Positions 62,101 to 64,000 of a stretch of DNA of 64,000 nucleotides are shown in pieces. Source of the DNA: JAFLCM01 sp964510955 (GTDB taxonomy: Bacteria; Planctomycetota; Phycisphaerae; Phycisphaerales; UBA1924); the NCBI GenBank assembly GCA_964510955.1, contig CAZEDW010000019.1:1-64000 (forward strand), in the 5' to 3' direction. The translations under genes were made by a program, and so were the position numbers. The notes under the pieces are model-generated. The model saw nothing but the letters and a program-made list of their open reading frames with translations. It was not told the DNA's origin and did not search any database. Each line of letters starts with the position of its first letter. Position 1 is the stretch's first letter.

Positions 62101-63725
62101 TCCGTGCCGGTACCGAGCGCAGCCCCGGGTTGAATGCCGATCTTGAGACCCGCACCGTCGGAGTCCATGTAGATCGTCCCGCCGCCGAGAATTGAGCCGA
62201 AGCCGTTGCCGCCCCCGGTCCATTTTTGAATGTTGCCGGTGGCGTACTCGTCCGTGGAAATCGAGCCATCCACCGATGCCAAAGTGATCGCGGTCGTGTT
62301 CGTGTTGTCGATGATTTCCGTTGCGTTAGCGCTGAACAGGTTGACCCGGGCAAAGCTGTTGTAGGTGCCGATTGCTGTGTTGTTGGGATTGGAGCCGTAG
62401 TTGATGCTCGTGCACACCGGGATCGATTCGTTGGAAAGGAAGTTGGTGTTTGAGCAATACGCGGCGAAGAAGTCCACGTTGGCGCCCATCTGCAGCCCGC
62501 CGAGGCTGGACAGCGGGATGGCGATCTCGCGCACGGTGGTGTTGGCGCCCGTGACGCTGGTGTTGTTGCCGATGAAGTTCAGCGAGCCGCCGTTGAGCTC
62601 GAACGCCGCGATGGAGTTCTGGTCCACCGTGATCGCGTAGTCGGCGCCGAATCCGGGAGGGAAGACCTCGTTCCCAAAGCTGCCGAGGTTGGTGATGGCG
62701 GCGCGGAGTGTGTCCGCGGTGTCGTTCATGCTGGAGTCGTCGAAGCCCCCCGGCTTGGTGTCGAGGTAAATGACCACGATGTCCGACCCCATGTTCGCCC
62801 CGGGACGGAATGCGACATAGAGGTTGGTGCCATCGGAGTGCATGAAGACATCGCCGGTGCCGACCTGTCCGCCGAAGCCGGTGCCGCCGCCGGTGGTCAG
62901 ACCAAATCCGCTCGTACTGAACCATTGCCCGGAACCAAACGCTCTGCTCGAGTTGCCTGTCGAGTACTCGTCGGTACCTAGCGCGCCGTTCGCCGTGGCC
63001 GCATTGGCGTTGAGTTCAACCCGACAGTCGCGCGGCGTTCTGGCCTGGGCTGCATACGTCGCCGTGTTGCGTGGGCGTGGTGTTCCTATGGCAAAGTCGG
63101 CAGCATTCCAGCCCGTGTCGATCGCGCCGCCACCAGCACGAAATGGTGTAAAGGTCGTGCCCGCCGCTGGTGCCGCGCCGCCGCCTTCGAAGGTATTCGC
63201 ACCGCCGTAGCCAATGTAGTCCTGGATTGCGCTACTGGTAGGCGCGGCCCCGGTGAGTGCCGTGGTGTTGTTGCACAACGCGAACTTGCCATCGGTGGCG
63301 CTCGCGGCGATGCTCGTGGAAGTCACGTCGGGCGTCGGCAGCGCGCTCCCCGTACCGCCAACTGTGCCAACCGAAAGCAGGAAGTACTGCCCCGGTGCGA
63401 TGGTCTTGCCCGCCGGGATCGACACGACACTCCAGGTGCCGGTGCCTGTTGACGAGTTGTACTGGACGGACCAACTGGCGACGCTCACCGTGCTTGACCC
63501 GCGGTTGTAGAGTTCAACGTAATCCGCATTCCAGAGCGCTCCGGCGTTTCCACCTGCGCCATATATCTGACTAATCACCACCTGCCCCTGTGCCGACCCT
63601 CCCCCCACAAAAACAACCGAGGCGGCCACCAGGGCCGCCCGAGCGCCACGCTGACGATCAGCGAAGAGATGTTGAACAACGGTGCGGAGGGTCGAACAGA
63701 CGCGGGCGGCGATAGCGGTCAACAT
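44145..63725 (-). CDS. Giant secreted HYR-repeat surface protein, about 6,500 residues, with dockerin
   Basis: One frame of 19.6 kb. The start is the ATG at 63725, with GGAAAGAGAG upstream; the signal region is ARAALVAASVVFVGGGSAQG. Order of parts by position: lamin-tail-like domain (63575-63050: VVISQIYGAGGNAG, ADYVELYNRGSSTVSVASW); two tandem CBM9/DOMON-like repeats (63030-61600: LGTDEYSTGNS and ISTDEYATGNI); Ig-like linker; four NDTC-type modules (61320-59600); ~20 HYR repeats (59600-54620); a beta-helix region (54610-52960, VYVDDSWTGTALGADPDGAG); ~9 HYR repeats (52950-50740); one HYR split by a lectin-like insert (50740-49840); ~17 HYR repeats (49830-45510); a second beta-helix (45500-44300, YVNWAAVGANDGTSWANAFT); dockerin loops (SDLNNDGIVGTNDLVILL, GDINGDGFVNTIDLTILL). 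Each HYR has four Cys (CGxxQSAFADxxC...DNC...C). A scaffold or adhesion role is inferred. The 100-N gap makes exact length uncertain. Confidence 0.9.
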   Translation of the reverse strand: MLTAIAARVCSTLRTVVQHLFADRQRGARAALVAASVVFVGGGSAQGQVVISQIYGAGGNAGALWNADYVELYNRGSSTVSVASWSVQYNSSTGTGTWSVVSIPAGKTIAPGQYFLLSVGTVGGTGSALPTPDVTSTSIAASATDGKFALCNNTTALTGAAPTSSAIQDYIGYGGANTFEGGGAAPAAGTTFTPFRAGGGAIDTGWNAADFAIGTPRPRNTATYAAQARTPRDCRVELNANAATANGALGTDEYSTGNSSRAFGSGQWFSTSGFGLTTGGGTGFGGQVGTGDVFMHSDGTNLYVAFRPGANMGSDIVVIYLDTKPGGFDDSSMNDTADTLRAAITNLGSFGNEVFPPGFGADYAITVDQNSIAAFELNGGSLNFIGNNTSVTGANTTVREIAIPLSSLGGLQMGANVDFFAAYCSNTNFLSNESIPVCTSINYGSNPNNTAIGTYNSFARVNLFSANATEIIDNTNTTAITLASVDGSISTDEYATGNIQKWTGGGNGFGSILGGGTIYMDSDGAGLKIGIQPGAALGTGTDCIVMFLDTRNGGFNDATQPSDSSTIERSAASDLGIFGNDSFPYGMYADYAIVTSSNGIFLFELTGTGTLTPVTGTASVTAGTAASPSVAGTYNNANPREIYIPFNMIGNPAAGSNIQFFTALVNGSNGFLSNESIPASGGLNGGTNPGSSATGTYTGFGRFRPYASNCTPKVLLFDYGQVLGGAVRMQEYVSSVGNIQYQWRKGATPVNVAGATDPFLALSATVAADYAPYSMLITTPCGGPFTTSLTAQYTLSQIGNNTCGTYTPNAAAVTIPSTGGNITGHTGFHTNDGATSCGTGGGRDCYYLFTPSSAGPWTIQTCSPAGYPSNVTPTLLDTIVSIHTACPATSANTVAGGCDDDGCSGSGVPSKIGGTTGITLTAGTPYVIRVAQWSTTGATGPFVLQAFLTPPANDTCASATSLTVTSGSATVTASNALATDDGITPSCGTTSKDVWYSFTTGAAQAGLWRINTCGSAIDTVLSVYTTCGGAELASGCNDDATTGPCSSTTQSEVNVTLLASTTYRVRVASKGAGAAGGSFTLNVDFASPPANDTCATATTATMVTTAPFITTVAGNNTFAASALDATQPSMCATAGKDVFYTVTIPALGTGLPTTNSWDFKTCTGTTQDTVLQVLDACGGNVLGCNDDFGGCGSGTQSSVSLVLAQGTTVKVRVASKGVSPAGGAFTLTIAPTPPSNDNCAGAIALSSGVTLTTNNLGATTDALVPTCQSNTKYDMWYSYTPCTSGTVYLNTCGSKALNGGTGISDTVLQVYTGTCGSPVAFTCFDDYTTAPANCVAGNTLEAAGSFTGVAGTTYLIRFSPYGSATVQMNSFKILVVGPTDNVNPTIVTCASGQSAFADGSCQAVVPDFTGGVSATDNCTPSGSLVITQSPAAGAVVGLGTTVVTITVKDAANNQATCNANFVVSDNTPPSITCGSSQSASADGSCQAAVPDFTAATSASDNCGPITKTQVPAAGTLVGLGTTVVTVRATDGAGNFAECNTSFIVSDTTPPSVTCGANQMGNADANCQAAVPDFTASASASDNCGPITLSQSPAAGTLVGFGPHSVTVTATDGAGNFASCVNIFTVVDVTPPTITCGSDQSAFADANCQAPVPDFAATATAADNCTFTVSQSPLAGTLVGLGAHTVTVTVTDQGGNTATCNNTFTVTDNTPPSLTCGANQSAFADASCAALIPDFTATASATDNCTAPGLIVLSQTPAAGGSVGLGVHSITVKATDGAGNFSTCVNTFTVTDNTPPSVTCGANQSAFANASCSATVPDFTATASASDNCDTSVTLTQSPAAGTPVGVGVHNVTVTATDDAGNFSTCVNTFTVTDNTPPAVTCPGNTTVAAGASCTYALADFTGAATASDNCGAVTVTQSPAAGAPLGLGTHSITLTATDGAGLTATCSFDVTVTDQTPPSITCPSNTTVAAGASCTYTLADFTGAATASDNCPGVVVTQSPAAGAPLGLGVHSITLTATDGAGLTATCSFDVEVTDQTPPSITCPSNTTVAAGASCTYTLADFTGAATASDNCPGVVVTQSPAAGGSLGLGVHSITLTATDGAGNTASCSFDVEVTDQTPPSITCPSNTTVAAGASCTYTLADFTGAATASDNCGPVTVTQSPAAGGSLGLGTHSITLTATDGAGLTATCSFDVEVTDQTPPSITCHSNTTVAADATCHYTLADFTGAATASDNCGPVTVTQSPAAGGSLGLGTHSITLTAMDGAGLTSSCSFDVTVTDQTPPSITCPATTIVAADASCSYTLADFTGSATASDNCGAVTVTQSPAAGGSLGLGVHSITLTATDGAGNTAXXXXXXXXXXXXXXXXXXXXXXXXXXXXXXXXXXVAAGASCTYTLADFTGAAAASDNCGPVTVTQSPAAGGSLGLGMHSITLTATDGAGNTASCSFDLEVTDQTPPSVTCGSDQSAFADGACLALVPDFTATATASDNCGAVTLSQSPAAGSPVGLGAYTITVTATDGAGNTATCTNTFTVTDNTPPSVSCGIDQSAFVDGTCHALVPDFTATATASDNCGPVTLSQSPPAGTAVGVGVHTVTVTATDGAGNTATCDNTFTVTDNTPPSITHCASAITENLSGRSGARVNPCQRPIADFTGDVTATDNCGAFTVTQSPAAGTLVGLGTTSVTITVTDQYGNETTCTTSYTLIDDVPPSITCGTDQAAFADANCQAGVPDFTLSAVANDACGAVTLSQTPAAGVLVGLGMTTVTVTATDGSGNTASCTNTFTVTDNTPPSVTCGAPQSAFADGSCSALVPDFTATATYSDNCTAHGSLVVSQSPAAGSSVGLGSHIVTVTVTDGAGNFNHCDATFTVTDNTPPSIVTCASPQSIPAVANCEALVPDFTGGVVAHDNCTPDSSLSITQTPVAGATVGTGTHTITIHVADATGNTADCNTTLTVQDDPPYFSGCPSNITVTADPGQCNAAASWTPPEGHDGCDPSPVVTSDHNPGDVFPVGVTTVTYLVTDNSNQTATCVFTVTVLSGGPPSTVYVDDSWTGTALGADPDGAGPAQVFGCDSFATIQGGVDGVASCGDVIVYAGLYAENVHVGQCVNITGPFAGVCANSAALSRGAEAVVVPATNDPLEGIVFYVTASNVTIDGLTIDADNTAIGGGIAINGADSNAANCVSNGSFEFPTAMPFVNVDHVSVVNNIILNANDVAVNFYEDGLAAYNGNNIDCNRFDNSSGVNPIYGYTRIGALVYNDWYGSIDLNYMTRTAIGVQTGNNHIAGDASSITSNYISTEVLGIWHNLHYQNAADWTIEGNTVEGAPSFEHSADGIYVSSIQTAVSATVHNNHTENLLDGVLAWNNPTTRPVTVSVLNSVNCDYGVRLRNVDVVYGPGAPTTLLVSSCNISGGIDGLWVDDDATGTDTVHMLAQEMHVSACSGAGGLVTGSRAQLSVRTSLTTFTSSPYGLDISGGFAMIETTNLTGNTSAGLRVRDGATVDAGDCAGNNYSGLGTGSGPAGSSAGGNLLGGYGYDNASPHAVDNQNADVQPYVLAQFNDWGANVGDDIENVIHDDTDSPAFSQVIFSQNPIKLKCPPAVNVQCVSNIPAGATTLADFTTQGGVVSASSASVSFVDVPPSLSGDGNIIRTYTVTDDCGQSTTCDQLITVDDTIPPTITHCASSASAFADATCSAPVPDFSGDVTAIDNCSNSVITVTQSPAAGTLVGRGLHGVTITVSDGHGNIRTCLTSFTVIDNTPPSITCPVGFTVAADAGCQYELDNYTGLATASDNCGTALVSQSPLPGSLVGPGVHTITLTANDGNGNTASCTFDITVTDQTPPSVTCGAPQAAFADASCSALVPDFIGTSTISDNCTPFGSLTISQSPAAGASVGVGVHTVTITVTDGAGNSNNCNTTFTVTDNTPPTVACGAPQSAFADATCSALVPDFIGTSTIADNCTPFGSLTIVQSPAAGTAVGLGVHAVTITVTDGAGNSSGCGTSFTVTDNTPPSITCGAPQSAFADATCHAEVPDFTAGATATDNCGPIVKTQTPAAGTLAGLGANTITVTATDGAGNSASCNATFTVIDNTPPVIDNCAPPQSISAAPNCQGTVPDFTGGVVAHDNCTPSSSLSVTQSPLAGASLPVGVHTITLTVTDATGNQATCVASLTITDNTPPSISSCSPPQSANADANCSAVIPDFTSGVVASDACSAVTVVQSPAAGTAVGLGSHNILLTVSDSAGNTSTCTTTFTVNDITPPSVPYVANVTVYCGDLRDPPATGVPTSTDACGPVTLTFDDNRSGLSGCNATGVIVRTWTATDGSGNASAYDQTITVVDNTPPVLGACPANISVDSGPSACNAVVSFTLPTAYDQCYDQGFENPQFTSGDYFNAPSTDWNDSNSMLNRVLSGFAGVPSHSGSAHAVIDSTSLPASPDDYTGAFTRLGGYSSVFGSGFKTSVAVYIDLNDPAVLANTYGWDLSSAASDQSGSHRRDFVFHAASNNLGQVLIGGSNNSNFTRRNDLASINHYTIIASGWYIFESDFRDNAGVLAVDLNLRDSGGALLWTETRSDPSDLISTIVGGNRYMWFTFLETASLAIDDTQLRRNTSVTSTPSSGSSFPIGTTPVVVTTTDACGNPSTCTFNVTVTDTTPPTIACGPGQSAFADANCHAPVPDFTLTASASDNCGYTLSQSPAAGALVGVGVTTVTVTATDGAGNSASCNTTFTVTDNTPPSLVCPPPIVEGTSTASRSTVGCTALIPDFTFHLNAHDNCTPDGSLIVTQNPPAGTEVGLGTHAVTITVTDAYGNTVSCTTSYTLTDDTAPTISCPPSVPDLIVNANCQVALPSYTSLGLAKDNCTGTSRIIITQSPAAGTVVTVGDTLITLTADDQHGNTASCSFTVHVKDTTPPSISVCPSNQNVSVGANCTALLPDLRPELTAHDNCTSDANLTVTQSPAPGTPMALHAVVHVTFTVTDQSGNIATCSCDVTAVDTTQPSLTCGAPQSASADATCMAAVPNFIATSTYSDNCTTNANLTVSQSPAAGAMVGLGAHTVTVTVTDESGNSINCNTTFTVSDTTAPSITCGAGQSAFADGSCSALVPDFISTSTYADNCTAHGSIIVSQSPAAGSSVGLGVHTVTVTVTDGAGNSNHCDTTFTVTDNTPPSITCGAGQSAFADASCSALVPDFMTTSTYADDCTAHGDLTVTQSPAAGTPVGLGVHTVTVTVTDASGNSNHCDTTFTVTDNTPPSITCGAPQSAFGDATCSALVPDFIATSTYADNCTAHGALVVSQSPAAGTAVTTGVHTITITVTDASGNSNHCDTTFTVTDNTPPSITCGAGQSAFADASCSALVPDFVSTSTYGDNCTPTGSLIVTQSPAAGSTVSIGVHTVTVTVTDASGNSNHCDTTFTVTDNTPPSITCGAGQSAFADGSCSALVPDFISTSTYADNCTALGALIVSQSPAAGTPVSLGVHTVTVTVTDASGNSNHCDTTFTVTDNTPPSITCGAGQSAFADGSCSALVPDFVSTSTYADNCTAHGTLIVSQSPAAGTPVSLGVHTVTVTVTDASGNSNHCDTTFTVTDNTPPSITCGAPQSAFADGSCSALVPDFISTSTYADNCTALGALSVSQSPAAGTPVSLGVHTVTVTVTDASGNSNHCDTTFTVTDNTPPSITCGAGQSAFADGSCSDLVPDFISTSTYADNCTPSEMLTVVQSPAAGTPVSLGAHTVTVTVTDASGNSNHCDTTFTVTDNTPPSITCGAPQSAPANGACQAAVPDFISTASYADNCTAHGSILVSQSPAAGTLVTTGTHTVTVTVTDASGNSNHCDTTFIVNDNTPPSITCGAGQSAFADASCSALVPDFISTSTYADNCTAHGALIVSQSPAAGATVTTGIHTITVTVTDGAGNSNSCNTTFTVTDNTQPSIVCGAPQSAFADGTCQAAVPDFIATATYSDNCTPTGGLTVVQSPAAGTLVGLGVTTVTVTVTDASGNSNHCDTTFTVNDNTPPVINSCSGLAAFQTGVGCVYVLGDFRPDVNAVDNCSPVANLTITQSPAPGTPLGVGNYTITFTVTDQAGNFSICTRNISVTDPYNIIYVNWAAVGANDGTSWANAFTTLQAALAATCDADEIWVAKGTYRPDAFGGPRSSTFYIPAQVRVYGGFNATESLRNQRNVVANVTTLSGDLDSDDNLASFNDNSYHVVTFGTGLGAVLDGFTILGGNANGVAIGDQRGGGVLAQAGNPILAKCRVIQNFAQNSGGGIYADASGLRAVNTLFLLNASPLNGGAVAASGGTPSFMNCIFNNNLSYGGDGAAFHGTGSAVTVINSTFYNNQSAASVTGGIRIVGGSMNVVNTILWNNVDSTGVTMAAQLSASGGTISATYSLIKNLGAPLLGFGNISSAPLFRDDNGPDNVVGTLDDDFRLFPISPGVDAGNNSAVPSDFADLDQDSITAEVTPYDYKNFTRFLDVPFTVDSGLGTAPIVDMGAHENTPCVSDLNNDGIVGTNDLVILLGQFGQFVPPGTGGDINGDGFVNTIDLTILLGDFGCHP
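46000..48771 (-). repeat. Tandem HYR-unit array, 11 copies of exactly 252 nt
   Basis: The mark CCGCAG or a near match recurs at 46000, 46252, 46504, 46756, 47008, 47260, 47512, 47764, 48016, 48268, 48520 and 48772, spaced exactly 252 nt. Each unit encodes 84 residues of one HYR domain (TCGAPQSAFADGSC, VPDFISTSTYADNC). Near-identity between units implies recent duplication or gene conversion. Confidence 0.9.
56353..58087 (-). repeat. Second tandem HYR-unit array, 243-nt period
   Basis: The mark GTGATG or a variant stands at 56872, 57115, 57358, 57601, 57844 and 58087, each 243 nt apart (81 residues). Units read TCPSNTTVAAGASCTYTLAD, then FTGAATASDNC. The mark at 56353 is 519 nt from 56872, off-register by 33 nt because of the gap at 56578. 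A separate subfamily from the 252-nt array. Confidence 0.88.
56578..56677. other. Assembly gap (100 N)
   Basis: Exactly 100 N inside the 243-nt array. Matching the flanks to an intact unit (57339 and 57407) predicts 67 nt, plus any whole number of 243-nt units, between them. So the 100 N is a fixed placeholder, and the gap is in the middle of near-identical repeats. Confidence 0.95.
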
Positions 63726-64000
63726 GGACGCTCTCTCTTTCCTTCGGGGCGGCCGCAAACCGGCCGCTCCGCTGCGGAGCAAACCAAACCATCCGGCAGG
63801 TCGCGTGCCCTCAGCCATTCATGGCTGTGGGGAGCATTCACAGAATGAAGAGAGAGGGAGCCGCCGCGCGCAACGCGTTCGCTTCAAGCGCGCCGTCGAG
63901 ATCGCACGCAAAAAAACGCAGTTGTCGAAACCACCCACTTCTCTCCGCAACTCCGAGAACCAATCACCACGAGACCTGCAAAACCATGCGAGTCACGTTT
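63726..64000 (-). promoter_or_regulatory. Upstream leader of the giant gene, with hairpins
   Basis: No open frame with coding character is visible in this stretch. Before the start codon lie three hairpins: GCGGCCG/CGGCCGC (63749-63767), GCTCCGC/GCGGAGC (63766-63780, sharing two bases with the first) and CAGCCAT/ATGGCTG (63812-63827). A weak promoter candidate on the minus strand, TTCGAC (63929-63924), 17 nt, TGCGAT (63906-63901), would give a leader of ~170 nt. Confidence 0.35.

Noticed and set aside
63725..63818. Extending the giant protein to an upstream start at 63818
   Set aside because: The extra residues are Arg/Pro-rich without signal features, and GGAAAGAGAG supports the ATG at 63725.

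Overview
This 64-kb window looks like chromosomal DNA of a high-GC planctomycete, most likely class Phycisphaerae. This is inferred from the sequence alone. The signs are: many secreted proteins ending either in dockerin-type calcium loops (DxNxDGxVxTxDLxxLL) or in a PAPG/PEPG + hydrophobic + Arg-rich sorting tail; a pilin-like protein with an H-X9-DG motif; a small DPFEPF-type planctomycete family; and single-copy housekeeping genes scattered among hypothetical genes. No phage, IS element or CRISPR array was recognised.

Left part (1-11.7 kb): the end of a secreted SH3-like protein, fabI, a frameshifted small gene, and a minus-strand cluster of HTH regulator, unknown protein and polX. Next is a tightly coupled minus-strand operon: pilin-like H-X9-DG protein, membrane histidine kinase, sigma54-type response regulator and a dockerin-tailed secreted protein. 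A PAPG-tailed secreted protein with a good promoter follows.

Middle part (12-44 kb): a secreted GH57 glycosidase with a starch-binding-like module and dockerin; a VKOR-thioredoxin disulfide-forming fusion; murD; a catalytically incomplete aldehyde dehydrogenase homologue; GGDEF and HD-GYP proteins (c-di-GMP synthesis and breakdown); a yeast-type cytosine deaminase; lipoproteins; xseB; tRNA-Pro(GGG); map; a dockerin-tailed SGNH-like protein; uvrB; rimO; a tRNA-binding protein; a rhodanese; asd; a beta-propeller protein with dockerin; a cyclodeaminase; a small Zn-ribbon protein; and a UbiA-like membrane protein. PAPG/PEPG-tailed proteins are interspersed.

Right part (44.1-63.7 kb): one minus-strand gene encodes a secreted protein of about 6,500 residues. 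It has a lamin-tail-like N-terminus, two CBM9/DOMON-like repeats, four NDTC-type modules, about 46 HYR (Ig-like) repeats in three blocks, two beta-helix regions, an inserted lectin-like domain and a C-terminal dockerin. It ends at a strong intrinsic terminator. Two stretches of HYR repeats are tandem arrays with exact periods of 252 and 243 nt, and the assembly gap of 100 N lies in the second.

The least expected signal is a family of 80-100-nt two-hairpin elements bounded by GTGCCAC...GTGGCAC. Three copies are intergenic. A fourth lies in frame inside uvrB and adds about 27 residues next to the helicase core.
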